Of a DNA stretch of 64,000 bases, positions 29,239-38,510 are shown piece after piece. This DNA comes from Pseudomonas sp. B21-040 (GTDB taxonomy: Bacteria; Pseudomonadota; Gammaproteobacteria; Pseudomonadales; Pseudomonadaceae). How positions within the stretch are numbered: position 1 is the stretch's first letter; each line of letters opens with the position of its first letter. The stretch lies in NCBI RefSeq assembly GCF_024748695.1, contig NZ_CP087176.1:1357501-1421500 (forward strand), given 5' to 3'. The position numbers were made by a program, and so were the translations under genes. The notes under the pieces are model-generated. The model was not told the DNA's origin. It worked only from the letters and a program-made list of their open reading frames with translations, and searched no databases.

Positions 29239-30432
29239 ATGTCTGCCCCTTTAAGCGCCATCAAAGTGATCGAGATCGGCACGCTGATCGCCGCGCCATT
29301 CGCCGCGCGCATGCTTGCCGAGTTCGGCGCCGAAGTCATCAAGATCGAAGCCATGGGCCAGGGCGACCCACTGCGCAAGTGGCGCAAGCTGCACGAAGGC
29401 ACGTCGCTGTGGTGGTACCTGCAATCGCGCAACAAGAAGTCGCTGGCACTCAACCTCAAATCCCCTGAAGGCATCGAACTGGTCAAGCAACTGGCGACCA
29501 GTGCCGACGTGCTGATCGAAAACCTGCGCCCCGGTGCCCTGGAAAAACTCGGCCTGGGCTGGGACGTGTTGCACGCCCTCAATCCCAACCTGACGTTGGT
29601 ACGCATTTCCGGTTACGGCCAGACCGGCCCGTACCGTGATCGCCCGGGCTTCGGCGCCATCGGCGAGGCCATGGGCGGGATTCGCTATACCACCGGTACA
29701 CCCGGTTCACCACCGGCGCGGGTGGGTGTCAGCCTCGGCGATTCCCTCGCTTCGCTGCACGCGGTGATCGGCGCCTTGATGTCGTTGCTGCGGGTCAAGA
29801 CCGGGCAGGGCGGTGGGCAAGTGGTCGATGTATCGCTGGCTGAAAGCGTGTTCAACGTCATGGAAAGCCTGGTGCCGGAATACGACATGCTCGGCCATGT
29901 GCGTGAACGCAGTGGAGGCGCCTTGCCGGGCATCGCCCCGTCTAATACGTACCTGACGGCCGATGGCGCTTACGTGGTGATCGCCGGCAACAGCGACCCG
30001 ATTTACAAGCGTCTGATGGAGGTCATCGGTCGGCATGATCTGGCCGAAGCCCCCGAGTTTGCTCACAACGACGGGCGTGCATTGAAAAGCAATGTGCTCG
30101 ACGCCGCCATTACCCACTGGACCAGCAGCCTGCCGATCGATGCCGTGTTGGCGGCGCTGGAAGCGGCCGAAGTCCCGGCCGGTCGTATCTATTCAGTGGC
30201 CGATATCGTCGCCGATCCGCATTATCAGGCGCGGGACATGTTGCTCAGCGCCGAACTGCCGGGTGGCGCCACCGTGAAAATGCCGGGGATCGTGCCCAAA
30301 CTGTCCGAAACGCCCGGCGGCGTGAACTGGTCGGGACCTGGCCTGGGCCAGCACACCGATGACATCCTCGGGACGCTTGGCCTCACGAGGGCAGACATCG
30401 AACGCCTGAAAGCTGAAGGAGTGGTGCAATGA
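29239..30432 (+). CDS. CaiB/BaiF-type (class III) CoA-transferase
   Basis: This 397-residue enzyme starts with KVIEIGTLIAAPFAARMLAEFGAEVIKIE, the defining N-terminus of class III CoA-transferases. The catalytic Asp lies in the GVSLGDSLASLHAVIGALMSL region. It moves CoA between acids, activating a carboxylic acid. It overlaps the HMG-CoA-lyase-like gene by 4 nt (ATGA). The pair suggests activation of a hydroxy-diacid followed by C-C cleavage. Confidence 0.92.
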   Translation: MSAPLSAIKVIEIGTLIAAPFAARMLAEFGAEVIKIEAMGQGDPLRKWRKLHEGTSLWWYLQSRNKKSLALNLKSPEGIELVKQLATSADVLIENLRPGALEKLGLGWDVLHALNPNLTLVRISGYGQTGPYRDRPGFGAIGEAMGGIRYTTGTPGSPPARVGVSLGDSLASLHAVIGALMSLLRVKTGQGGGQVVDVSLAESVFNVMESLVPEYDMLGHVRERSGGALPGIAPSNTYLTADGAYVVIAGNSDPIYKRLMEVIGRHDLAEAPEFAHNDGRALKSNVLDAAITHWTSSLPIDAVLAALEAAEVPAGRIYSVADIVADPHYQARDMLLSAELPGGATVKMPGIVPKLSETPGGVNWSGPGLGQHTDDILGTLGLTRADIERLKAEGVVQ

Positions 30433-31355
30433 TTACTGATTACTCCCAGACCCTGATCGTTCAGGAAGTCTCCCCGCGCGATGGTTTGCAGATTGAGCCA
30501 ACCTGGGTTGAAACCGTCGACAAGATTGCCCTGATCGATCAGCTGTCGCTGGCCGGCTTCAGCCGGATCGAAGCCGGCTCGTTCGTGTCGCCCAAGGCCA
30601 TCCCGGCGTTGCGTGACGGTGAATCGGTGTTCAAGGGCATCACCCGCCAACCGGGCGTGATCTACGTTGCGTTGATCCCCAACCTCAAAGGCGCGCAACG
30701 GGCGTTGGCGACGCGGGCCGATGAGCTGAATCTGGTGATGTCCGCCAGCCAGACGCACAACCTGGCGAACATGCGCATGCGTTGCGAAGACTCGTTGGCC
30801 GCATTCGGTGAGATCGTGCACTACGTTCAGGGCACGCCGGTGCGCCTTAACGCCAGCATCGCCACCACCTTCGGCTGCCCGTTCGAAGGCAAGATCGATG
30901 AGGACCGGGTGCTGCAAATCGTCGAGGCCTATCAGGAACTCGGCATCCAGGGCATCACGTTGGCCGACACCACTGGCATGGCCAACCCGCGACAGGTCGA
31001 CAGGCTGGTGCGCCGGGTGTTGCAACGGGTCTCGCCAGCGGATTTGACCCTGCATTTCCACAACACTCGCGGCCTTGGCTTGTGCAATGTGCTGGCCGCC
31101 TACGAGGCCGGCGCCCGACGTTTCGATGCCGCGCTGGGCGGGCTCGGCGGTTGTCCGTTTGCACCGGGTGCGTCGGGCAACATCTGCACCGAAGACCTGG
31201 TCAACCTGTGCGATGAAATCGGTATTCCAACTGGCATCGACTTGCCTCTGCTGCTGAAACTGTCCCGAGGATTGCCGGCGCTGCTGGGTCACGAAGTGCC
31301 CGGTCAACTGGCCAAGGCCGGACGCAATTGCGATCTGCATCCCGTGCCTTCCTGA
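30429..31355 (+). CDS. HMG-CoA lyase-family enzyme
   Basis: This 308-residue DRE-TIM metallolyase has the metal-site motif SPRDGLQIEP near the N-terminus, LHFHNTRGLGLCNVLAAYEAGARRFD and the signature GLGGCPFAPGASGN with the catalytic cysteine. The canonical reaction is cleavage of HMG-CoA to acetyl-CoA and acetoacetate; hydroxy-acyl-CoA analogues are also possible. It is translationally coupled to the CoA-transferase, which would supply the CoA ester. Confidence 0.9.
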   Translation: MITDYSQTLIVQEVSPRDGLQIEPTWVETVDKIALIDQLSLAGFSRIEAGSFVSPKAIPALRDGESVFKGITRQPGVIYVALIPNLKGAQRALATRADELNLVMSASQTHNLANMRMRCEDSLAAFGEIVHYVQGTPVRLNASIATTFGCPFEGKIDEDRVLQIVEAYQELGIQGITLADTTGMANPRQVDRLVRRVLQRVSPADLTLHFHNTRGLGLCNVLAAYEAGARRFDAALGGLGGCPFAPGASGNICTEDLVNLCDEIGIPTGIDLPLLLKLSRGLPALLGHEVPGQLAKAGRNCDLHPVPS

Positions 31356-31368
31356 CCACACCTAATCC

Positions 31369-31460
31369 CTGTAGGAGCCGAGCTTGCTCGCGATGACAGA
31401 GTCGCATCCAACATTGATGTCGACTGAACCACCGCTATCGCGAGCAAGCTCGGCTCCTGC
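31369..31460. repeat. REPIN between lyase and transporter genes
   Basis: CTGTAGGAGCCGAGCTTGCT (continuing CGCGAT) mirrors ATCGCGAGCAAGCTCGGCTC (continuing CTGC). It separates the lyase from the transporter by 173 nt and could lower transcription into the transporter. Confidence 0.88.
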
Positions 31461-31528
31461 AAAAAAGCATCTCAACCAGACAACAAAAACAATCGGACAC
31501 CCACGGGAAGTCCGCCTGGAGAATCATC

Positions 31529-32860
31529 ATGAGCCTCAATGTACTGGAGGCGGGCGTGAGCCCGTCCGTTAGCCACGACGAAGAAAAAGCCCTGGTCAGC
31601 AAGGTCGCCTGGCGCCTGATGCCGCTGATCATGGTTTGCTACCTGTTCGCGTTTTTCGACCGCATCAACATCAGCTTCGCCAAGTTCCAGTTGCAAACCG
31701 ACCTGAGCCTGAGCGACACCGCTTACGGCCTCGGCGCCGGGTTGTTCGTGGTCGGTTACGTGATATTCGAAGTGCCCAGCAACATGATGCTGTACAAGGT
31801 CGGCGCGCGGCGCTGGATCGCCCGGATCATGATGTCCTGGGGGCTGGCCACGGCGGCCATGGTCTTCGTCAACAGCGAATGGCAGTTCTACGCGCTGCGC
31901 TTTGTGATCGGTGCGATGGAAGCCGGGTTTGCGCCGGGCGTGCTGTATTACCTGACGCTGTGGTTCCCGCAGCACTATCGCGGACGCATCACCTCCATGC
32001 TGTTTTTGTCGTCGGCGTTCGCCGGTCTGGTCGGCGCACCGTTCTCCGGTCTGGTGTTGCAACACCTCGACGGTTTCCTCGATATGCGCGGCTGGCACTG
32101 GCTGTTTTTGCTCGGCGGCGTACCTTGCATCGGCCTCGGCTTGCTGGTGCTGACATTGCTCAAGGACCGCATCGAAGATGCCCATTGGCTGACGCCGTCC
32201 GAGAAGACGCTGCTGGCCAGCCGCATCGCTCAGCATGAACCGCACAAGAGTGGCGGCTCGTTGCTCGCCGCGCTGCGAATTCCGGGTTTCCTGACACTGG
32301 GGCTGATCTACTTCCTCATTCAGGTAGCGTCCTACGGCTTGAATTTCTGGGCCCCGCAACTGATTCGCAGTGCCGGCACCGAGAGCCCGGTGATGATCGG
32401 TTTGCTGACCGCCATTCCTTACATCTGCGGCGCCATCAGCATGGTGGTGATCGGGCGGTTGTCTGACTCGACCGGCGAGCGGCGCAAGTTTGTCGCAGGG
32501 CTGGTGGCGGTGGGGGCGGTGGGGTTCTTCTGCGCCGGGATCTTCGCCAACCACACGACCTTTCTGATTGTCGCACTGGGCCTGCTCGGTGCCGGCATTA
32601 TCGCGTCCATCCCGAGCTTCTGGACCCTGCCACCCAAACTGCTGGCCGGTGCTGGCGCAGGGGCCGCCGGCGGGATTGCGGTGATCAACACCCTGGGTCA
32701 GTTCGGCGGCATCGTCAGCCCGGTGATGGTCGGGCGGATCAAGGACCTGACCGGCAGCACCACACCGGCCCTGTATGTCATCGGTGTCTGCGCGTTGATC
32801 GCGGTGGCGCTGCTGTTGTGGGGGTTGCCGCAGAAGTTGCGCACGCTGGACAAGTTTTAA
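31529..32860 (+). CDS. MFS transporter, anion:cation symporter (ACS) family
   Basis: This 443-residue, 12-helix transporter has the ACS hallmarks RLMPLIMVCYLFAFFDRINISFAKF in the first helix and GAMEAGFAPGVLYYLTLWFP in the fourth and fifth. Family members import organic anions such as phthalate, tartrate and galactonate. Placed behind a CoA-transferase and lyase, it probably imports the acid they degrade. The stop codon is the first base triplet of an inverted repeat at 32858. Confidence 0.9.
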   Translation: MSLNVLEAGVSPSVSHDEEKALVSKVAWRLMPLIMVCYLFAFFDRINISFAKFQLQTDLSLSDTAYGLGAGLFVVGYVIFEVPSNMMLYKVGARRWIARIMMSWGLATAAMVFVNSEWQFYALRFVIGAMEAGFAPGVLYYLTLWFPQHYRGRITSMLFLSSAFAGLVGAPFSGLVLQHLDGFLDMRGWHWLFLLGGVPCIGLGLLVLTLLKDRIEDAHWLTPSEKTLLASRIAQHEPHKSGGSLLAALRIPGFLTLGLIYFLIQVASYGLNFWAPQLIRSAGTESPVMIGLLTAIPYICGAISMVVIGRLSDSTGERRKFVAGLVAVGAVGFFCAGIFANHTTFLIVALGLLGAGIIASIPSFWTLPPKLLAGAGAGAAGGIAVINTLGQFGGIVSPVMVGRIKDLTGSTTPALYVIGVCALIAVALLLWGLPQKLRTLDKF

Positions 32861-32931
32861 AGATCGTCCTCCGGCAGCACCTACGTGGACCACGCATCCA
32901 CGCAGGCGCTGCCGGAGGGTGCGATCTTTAG
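32858..32931. repeat. Palindromic intergenic element with terminator potential
   Basis: TAAAGATCGTCCTCCGGCAG (then C) is mirrored with few mismatches by GCTGCCGGAGGGTGCGATCT (then TTA). The left arm contains the TAA stop of the transporter. It lies between convergent genes and differs from the GTGGGAGC REPs. Confidence 0.75.
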
Positions 32932-32935
32932 GTTT

Positions 32936-33424
32936 TCAAGGCGTTGCGGCGATGGCTTTTTCCGTCATGCCGCCCAACTGAATCAACACCACCCCCGCCA
33001 CTAACAAGACGGCCCCGAACGCCCGAGGCAACGTCATGTGCCGCTCCATCAATCCAAACCACCCAAAGTGATCCAGCACCAGCGACGCCACCACTTGCCC
33101 CGCCAACGCCAGCGCAATAAAGCCTGACGCTCCCAGCTTGGGCAGCAGCATCAACGCCAACGAAATAAAGCACACCCCAAACGCGCCTCCTGCCCACATC
33201 CACAGCGGTGCCCGGGTGATAAAGGCCAGCGACGGCAACGGCAAGCGCAGCGCCACGATGATCGGCAGCAACACCACAATACTCACCAGCAACGAGGCGA
33301 GCGTCGCCCACAACGGATGGCCCAGACCTCGCGTGAGGTTGGCGTTGATCGCGCTCTGAAAGGGCACCACCGCCCCGGCAATCAGCGCCAGCAGCAACAG
33401 ACCGGCCCAGTGCAATGTACTCAT
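32936..33424 (-). CDS. DMT-family transporter YdcZ/DUF606
   Basis: This 162-residue protein with five predicted TM helices starts with LHWAGLLLLALIAGAVVPFQSAINANL. The DUF606 core GHPLWATLASLLVSIVVLLP follows. These single-domain DMT proteins are thought to work as dimers. It diverges from a LysR regulator (33503), which may control it. Confidence 0.88.
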   Translation of the reverse strand: MSTLHWAGLLLLALIAGAVVPFQSAINANLTRGLGHPLWATLASLLVSIVVLLPIIVALRLPLPSLAFITRAPLWMWAGGAFGVCFISLALMLLPKLGASGFIALALAGQVVASLVLDHFGWFGLMERHMTLPRAFGAVLLVAGVVLIQLGGMTEKAIAATP

Positions 33425-33502
33425 GATGTGTTCTCCAACAGGTTTCGCTGGACTGTAGGGTATTCGTCACGCAAATTTAAATTCCGGTTTGCTATACAGA
33501 AC

Positions 33503-34444
33503 ATGCATCAAATGAATGATCTTCGACGCATCGACCTCAACCTGCTGGTGATTCTCGACGCATTGCTCAGCGAACAACACGTGACCCGGGCTGCCGAGCG
33601 CCTGCACCTGAGCCAGCCGGCGGTCAGCCACGCGCTGGCCCGACTGCGCGACATGCTCGGCGATCCGCTGCTGGTGCGCGCGGGCGCCACACTCGTGCCG
33701 ACGCCACGTGCGCTGGAACTGGTCGCACCGTTGGCCGAAGCCCTGGCTCAGGTGCAATCACTGCTGGCGCCAAACACCTTCGATCCCGCCACCGCCAAGC
33801 GCACCTTTCGCCTGGCGATGTCGGATTATGGCGCGGCGATTATCCTGCCGGGGCTGATTCGGACCTTGCGCCGGGAAGCGCCGGGCATCGACCTGCTGAT
33901 CTCCCACGCCAGCCGCGAAGGCATGATCGAGGGTGTGCTCAATGGTGATATCGACATCGCCGCAGGGGTCTTTCCCGAATTGCCGAATGAGTTGCGCAGC
34001 ACACCGTTGTTCGAAGAGCACTACGTGTGCCTCGTCGACCGTTACAGCCTGCCCGCCAATGGCATCCTCGACCTGCCAACCTACCTCGCGCGACCGCACG
34101 TCCTGCTGGAAATGCGCGGCAGCGGCACCCCGGAAATCGAACGGGCCCTGACCGCACTGCGCGAACGCCGTCGCGTGGCGATCAGCCTGCCGCACTGGAG
34201 CGTCGCCCCGGGATTTATCAGCGGTACTGATCTGATTCTGACAGTGGCGTCCCGTGGGCTGCGTGATATTGATGAACAGTCGCTGGTCGTCGTGCCGCCA
34301 CCGTTTGATATTCCGTCGTTCACCTTTGTGTTGGCGTGGCACAAACGGCGGGGTGGGGATCAGGCGTTGAATTGGTTGAATGGGCGGATTGCGCAGGGGA
34401 TAGTGCGCGGTGACATGTCCACTGACTCAACTCCAAACTCTTGA
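33503..34444 (+). CDS. LysR-type transcriptional regulator
   Basis: This 313-residue regulator (310 if ATG 33512 is used) has the HTH in [50 protein letters not shown] and the effector domain from about residue 95, starting [16 protein letters not shown], of the NodD/NahR-like class. It diverges from the DUF606 transporter. It is followed after 10 nt by fosA. Confidence 0.9.
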   Translation: MHQMNDLRRIDLNLLVILDALLSEQHVTRAAERLHLSQPAVSHALARLRDMLGDPLLVRAGATLVPTPRALELVAPLAEALAQVQSLLAPNTFDPATAKRTFRLAMSDYGAAIILPGLIRTLRREAPGIDLLISHASREGMIEGVLNGDIDIAAGVFPELPNELRSTPLFEEHYVCLVDRYSLPANGILDLPTYLARPHVLLEMRGSGTPEIERALTALRERRRVAISLPHWSVAPGFISGTDLILTVASRGLRDIDEQSLVVVPPPFDIPSFTFVLAWHKRRGGDQALNWLNGRIAQGIVRGDMSTDSTPNS

Positions 34445-34454
34445 GGCGATCAAA

Positions 34455-34871
34455 TTGCTCACAGGCCTCAACCACCTGACCCTCGCCGTCACCGACCTGA
34501 GCCGCAGCGTGGCGTTCTACCAGAACCTCCTGCAACTGCGCCTCGAAGCCACGTGGGACTGCGGCGCCTATCTTTCGCTGCCGGGTTTGTGGTTGTGTCT
34601 ATCCCTCGACCCGCTGCGCCATCCCGAGCCTGCTGCCGACTACACCCATTACGCCTTCAGCCTCGATGCGGCGGATTTCCCACGCTTCGTCGAACGTCTG
34701 CGATCCACCCACGTGCAGGAATGGCGCGACAATCGCAGCGAGGGCGCGTCCTTCTACTTCCTTGATCCGGACGGCCACAAGCTGGAAGCCCATGTGGGTG
34801 ACCTGGCGTCGCGCCTGGCGGCCTGCCGGCAGCGGCCGTATGCGGGGATGAAGTTCTTCGACGATCTGTAA
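34455..34871 (+). CDS. fosA: FosA-type fosfomycin glutathione transferase
   Basis: This 138-residue VOC-superfamily metalloenzyme adds glutathione to fosfomycin. The product [19 protein letters not shown] matches chromosomal FosA of Pseudomonas closely from memory. Metal ligands are His7 (NHLTL), His65 (YTHYAF) and Glu111 (KLEAHVGD); [16 protein letters not shown] is also conserved. A TTG start at 34455 is chosen: it gives the family N-terminus MLTG and is preceded by GAGG at about 8 nt, while an upstream ATG at 34410 overlaps the lysR end. Confidence 0.9.
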   Translation: MLTGLNHLTLAVTDLSRSVAFYQNLLQLRLEATWDCGAYLSLPGLWLCLSLDPLRHPEPAADYTHYAFSLDAADFPRFVERLRSTHVQEWRDNRSEGASFYFLDPDGHKLEAHVGDLASRLAACRQRPYAGMKFFDDL

Positions 34872-34936
34872 GTCGATGTTGCTGGACCTGATATAGACTG
34901 GCGTCCATTCACTAAGTGGTTCAAAAGAGTTTTTCT

Positions 34937-35575
34937 ATGACCCCATCCCTGCTAATGGCCGTTCTTGCCTCGGGTTTTATCTACGGCATCACCCCCGGGC
35001 CGGGTGTGTTGGCGGTATTCGGGATCGGTGCGGCGCATGGGCGACGGGCGGGGGCGGGTTTTTTGTGCGGGCATTTGCTGGGGGATGTGGTCTGGTGCAG
35101 CACGGCACTGATTGCGATTGTCGGCGCACGCGAAATCGGTAGTACTGCGTTTGATGTGTTGGGTGTGCTCAGCGGACTGTATTTGTTTTGGCTGGGTTTA
35201 CGCGCGGTACGGGCCAAACGCAGCAGTGCCGAAGCGCCTCAGGGCCCGGCTCGCCAGCCGTTCTGGCACGGCATCATGTTCGGTTTGACCAATCCCAAGG
35301 CTTACCCGGTGGCGGTGGCCACCTTCACCGCATTGTTGTCGAGCCGCGCAGAACTGCTGCACTGGTCGATGCTGCCGTGGCTGATCGTCCTGAGCTTTGT
35401 TGGAGGCCTGATCGCCTACGCTATTCTCATCGGCATCGTGGGCGCGCGGCAGGTCCGCACCTTGTATCAGCGCCATGAACTGGCGATCACCCGGTTGTGC
35501 GGGGTAATGTTTATCGGTTTTGCCATTAATGCCCTGGCGCACGCGTTGCCGGGGCTGGTCACGAACAAGGCTTGA
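34937..35575 (+). CDS. LysE/RhtB-family exporter
   Basis: This 212-residue membrane protein has about six helices. LysE-family signatures are YGITPGPGVLAVFGIGAAHGRRAG near the N-terminus and FWHGIMFGLTNPKAYPVAVATF in the middle. It is likely to export amino acids or derivatives. It lies 6 nt before the GGDEF gene on the same strand. Confidence 0.9.
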   Translation: MTPSLLMAVLASGFIYGITPGPGVLAVFGIGAAHGRRAGAGFLCGHLLGDVVWCSTALIAIVGAREIGSTAFDVLGVLSGLYLFWLGLRAVRAKRSSAEAPQGPARQPFWHGIMFGLTNPKAYPVAVATFTALLSSRAELLHWSMLPWLIVLSFVGGLIAYAILIGIVGARQVRTLYQRHELAITRLCGVMFIGFAINALAHALPGLVTNKA

Positions 35576-35581
35576 GGCCAC

Positions 35582-36943
35582 ATGCAGGGCACCATGGCAT
35601 CCAGAAACTCCGCGCCGTTGGCGAGCTACATCGATCTTTTGCTGGACGCCGTGTGTGCCGTCGACAAGCAAGGTCGCTTCGTTTTTGTCAGTGCGGCCTG
35701 CGAGCGCATTTTCGGTTACACCCCCGACGAACTGATCGGCCAGCCAATGATTGATCTGGTGCACCCGGCCGATCGCCAGCGCACCCTCGACGCCGCGCGG
35801 GAGATCATGGGCGGTGAGCCCAAACTCAATTTCGAAAACCGCTACGTACGCAAGGACGGCCAGGTGGTGCATATCCTCTGGTCGGCGCGTTGGTCGGAAG
35901 TCGATCAGTTACGCATCGCCGTGGCCCGGGACATCACCGAACGCAAGCTGGCCGAGTCCCGACAAGCGGCGTTGTACGCGATCTCCGAAGCGGCTCACGC
36001 GGCGGAAGATTTGTTGGCACTGTTCAAGCGCATTCACTTGATCATTGGCGAATGGCTGCCGGCGCTTAATTTCTCGGTGGCGCTGTATGACGAGCACTGC
36101 GCGCAGCTGAATTTTCCGTATCACGTCGACGATCAGGAACTGCAACCCGAACAACCCGGCACCATGACCGGGCGTCTGTGTGCGGAAGTGATCCGCAGTG
36201 GCCTGCCGATTTTGCTGACCCCGGGCCAGGAAAATTCGCACGAAGGTTTTGAGATGTTGGTCTCCGGGCCGAATTCGCCGTGTTGGCTGGGCGTTCCGCT
36301 GAACTCGAAAAACGGCACGATTGGCGCGCTCATCGTCAAAAGCATTCCCGGCGGAGAGCGCTACACCGAGCGGGACAAGGAATTGCTGCAATACGTCTGC
36401 GCCCAGGTCGCGACCGCCATCGAACGCAAGCAATTGCATGCCAGGTTGCAGCGCATGGCCCAGTACGACCAACTGACGCAATTGCCCAATCGCGAGCTGC
36501 TGCGTGATCGTCTGAAAGCGTCACTGGAGCTGGCTCGGGCAGATAGCGGGCGCATGGCGTTGCTGTACGTCGACCTTGACCGCTTCAAAAACGTCAACGA
36601 CACACACGGCCATGCGGTGGGCGACATGCTGTTGCAAGCGGTCGCCAATCGGCTCAAGGGTTGCGTGCGCGAAACTGACACCGTGGCGCGCATCGGCGGG
36701 GATGAGTTTGTGGTGTTGTTGCACAGCATCCAGGCCGCGGAAGACGCCGACAGCGTGGCGGGGAAAATCCTTCAGATTCTGGCGCAGCCGCTGCGTCTGG
36801 ACGGGCACAGCCTGAACATCCAGGTCAGTATCGGTGTCGCTCATTACCCCGAGCACGGTACCGAAGAAAAGCAGCTGTTCCGGCATGCCGACGAAGCCAT
36901 GTACACCGCCAAGCGCCGGCATCACCTGCGGCTCGACACCTGA
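35582..36943 (+). CDS. PAS-GAF diguanylate cyclase
   Basis: This 453-residue soluble sensor enzyme has a PAS domain at about residues 14-125 (VFVSAACERIFGYTPDELIGQ), a GAF domain at about 141-280 and a GGDEF domain at about 290-450. The active site is intact (RIGGDEFVVLL, 372-376) and an inhibitory RxxD site (RETD, 363-366) lies five residues before it. It should make cyclic di-GMP under product control. No EAL domain or transmembrane helix is present. A second ATG at 35594 is also possible. Confidence 0.92.
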   Translation: MQGTMASRNSAPLASYIDLLLDAVCAVDKQGRFVFVSAACERIFGYTPDELIGQPMIDLVHPADRQRTLDAAREIMGGEPKLNFENRYVRKDGQVVHILWSARWSEVDQLRIAVARDITERKLAESRQAALYAISEAAHAAEDLLALFKRIHLIIGEWLPALNFSVALYDEHCAQLNFPYHVDDQELQPEQPGTMTGRLCAEVIRSGLPILLTPGQENSHEGFEMLVSGPNSPCWLGVPLNSKNGTIGALIVKSIPGGERYTERDKELLQYVCAQVATAIERKQLHARLQRMAQYDQLTQLPNRELLRDRLKASLELARADSGRMALLYVDLDRFKNVNDTHGHAVGDMLLQAVANRLKGCVRETDTVARIGGDEFVVLLHSIQAAEDADSVAGKILQILAQPLRLDGHSLNIQVSIGVAHYPEHGTEEKQLFRHADEAMYTAKRRHHLRLDT

Positions 36944-37060
36944 AATATCCGCTGCCGTTCGTCGCGGCGTTATCAGGTTTTCTAAACCTTTCAGTGCGCC
37001 TCAATTCTGATTCTATGCGGGCTGCTGCTCGCCTGGGTCATTACCAAGAGGTAGAGAATC

Positions 37061-37219
37061 ATGCCTAACTCAAGAAACTCGAACTCGGGAAACTTCGCCA
37101 ACGATCGAACGAAGGCGTCTGAAGCCGGTCGCAAGGGTGGGAAAACCACCACTACGACTGTCGACAAAGACCCTTCGAAGCCCGAAATGGGCCGCAAAGG
37201 AGGTCAGAAATCCAAGTAG
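37061..37219 (+). CDS. Small KGG-motif stress protein
   Basis: This 52-residue hydrophilic protein has two KGG units, ASEAGRKGGK and PEMGRKGGQKSK, and an Asn/Ser-rich start MPNSRNSNSGNFANDRTK. AGAGG precedes the ATG by about 8 nt. It belongs to the YciG/con-10-like stress-induced family (PF10685). It has no membrane segment. A DUF4142 gene follows 73 nt downstream, another family linked to stress. Confidence 0.85.
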   Translation: MPNSRNSNSGNFANDRTKASEAGRKGGKTTTTTVDKDPSKPEMGRKGGQKSK

Positions 37220-37292
37220 TGATTGAAGGTGGTTTTGATGAGAGGCGGGGGCGAAAGCTCCCGCTTGAATTTTTCAGAAGGAGGGCGCGACC

Positions 37293-37796
37293 ATGATCCG
37301 GATGGCCACCCGAATACGATATGTATGTTTTGCTACGTTGCTGGGCCTGTGTGCCGGCAGTGCCTTTGCCCAGTCCCCCGCAGAATTCATCAACGAGGCC
37401 TCGGCCCAAGGCATGGCCGATATTGAAACCAGTCGCCTGGCCCATCAGAAAACCGAATCCAAAGAGGTCAAGGACTACACCATTGTCGTCATCAACGACC
37501 GCACCACCGCTAACCAGCACCTGGCGAAAATCGCCAAACAGCTGGATTTGTCGGTAGCCCCGCGCGAAGAGGTGGTCGACAAGGCCAAAGCCTTGATGCC
37601 GCAAGTGATGGACGGCGAAACCTTCGATGAGGCGTACGCCGCCAGTCAGGTGAAAACCACGCAGGAAGCCATCGAGCAACTTCAGCAAGAAGCGCAGACC
37701 ACCGACATCCCGCAAATCAAGGCGTTTGCTGAAGAGACCCTGCCCAAACTGCAAAACCACCTGCAGATGGCCAAGGCGTTGCAAGCCGGTCGCTAG
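37293..37796 (+). CDS. DUF4142-family periplasmic protein
   Basis: This 167-residue protein has a signal peptide (about 1-26, ending GSAFA-QS) and an all-helical ferritin-like DUF4142 domain: FINEASAQGMADIETSRLAHQKTESKEVK and FAEETLPKLQNHLQMAKAL. AAGGAGG lies 7 nt before the start. The function is unknown. A bidirectional terminator follows. Confidence 0.9.
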   Translation: MIRMATRIRYVCFATLLGLCAGSAFAQSPAEFINEASAQGMADIETSRLAHQKTESKEVKDYTIVVINDRTTANQHLAKIAKQLDLSVAPREEVVDKAKALMPQVMDGETFDEAYAASQVKTTQEAIEQLQQEAQTTDIPQIKAFAEETLPKLQNHLQMAKALQAGR

Positions 37797-37821
37797 CACC
37801 AGGTTTGGGGGTGTTTAAAGC

Positions 37822-37854
37822 AAACGGCGCGTCATTCACATCACGCGCCGTTTT
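37822..37854. terminator. Bidirectional intrinsic terminator
   Basis: AAACGGCGCGT / ACGCGCCGTTT with a 10-nt loop and a T-rich flank, between the convergent DUF4142 and low-affinity iron-permease-like genes. Confidence 0.88.
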
Positions 37855-37862
37855 GTTTGGGT

Positions 37863-38273
37863 TCAGCACTCGTTCAAATCCTGCTTGCGCTGACTCGACG
37901 TCGCCAGCCCTGCCAGGCCATGCACATCTTTTTCGCCCATGGCGCGATAGTGTCTGCGCAGTGCTTCCAGTTGCTTGAGATCGAGCAACTCCAGCCCCAG
38001 CATGGCGTTCTGCGCCTCCTTGTTCACCCGCAGCAACTCATCGATTTTCAAGTGCAAGATGTCGGTATCGCGGTTCTGCGTGTTCTGGATCAGGAACACC
38101 ATCAGGAACGTGATGATGGTGGTCGACGTGTTGATGATAAGTTGCCAGGTGTCGTTGAAATCAAAAATCGGCCCGCTCAGGCCCCACAAGCCAATAAGAA
38201 TCAGCGCCCCCATGAATGTCTTTGGGCTACCGGCCCAGAGGGCGAGTTTCTGCGAAATCTTTGCGAATTTCAT
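37863..38273 (-). CDS. Low-affinity iron permease family small membrane protein
   Basis: This 136-residue protein starts at ATG 38273 after AAGGA. It has two predicted TM helices (about residues 14-32 and 40-60, with DTWQLIINTSTTIITFLMVFLIQNTQNRD) and a cytoplasmic helical tail (ILHLKIDELLRVNKEAQNAM). This is the PF04120 pattern. Actual iron transport by bacterial members is not established. Confidence 0.88.
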   Translation of the reverse strand: MKFAKISQKLALWAGSPKTFMGALILIGLWGLSGPIFDFNDTWQLIINTSTTIITFLMVFLIQNTQNRDTDILHLKIDELLRVNKEAQNAMLGLELLDLKQLEALRRHYRAMGEKDVHGLAGLATSSQRKQDLNEC

Positions 38274-38370
38274 GGCCGTGTTCCTTGTTGGGGTGTGTCT
38301 GATTTTCAGACAGCGACGGCGTGTTGAAAATTCTATCCACATTTCCAGATTCGCCAGCGACGCGACTTTT

Positions 38371-38500
38371 GTAGCAGCTGGCGCAGCCTGCGTCCGGCTG
38401 CGCAGCAGTCGTGAAGCCATGCGACCGGTGTTTCAGGGAGACCGAGAACTCAGGATTTACAACGGCTACGCAGCCGGACGCAGCCTGCGCCAGCTGCTAC
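38371..38500. repeat. Long palindromic intergenic repeat (GTAGCAGCTG type)
   Basis: GTAGCAGCTGGCGCAGCCTG (continuing CGTCCGGCTGCG) mirrors CGCAGCCGGACGCAGCCTGC (continuing GCCAGCTGCTAC). This is the third copy of this family in the window. Confidence 0.88.
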
Positions 38501-38510
38501 GTATGTGCGC

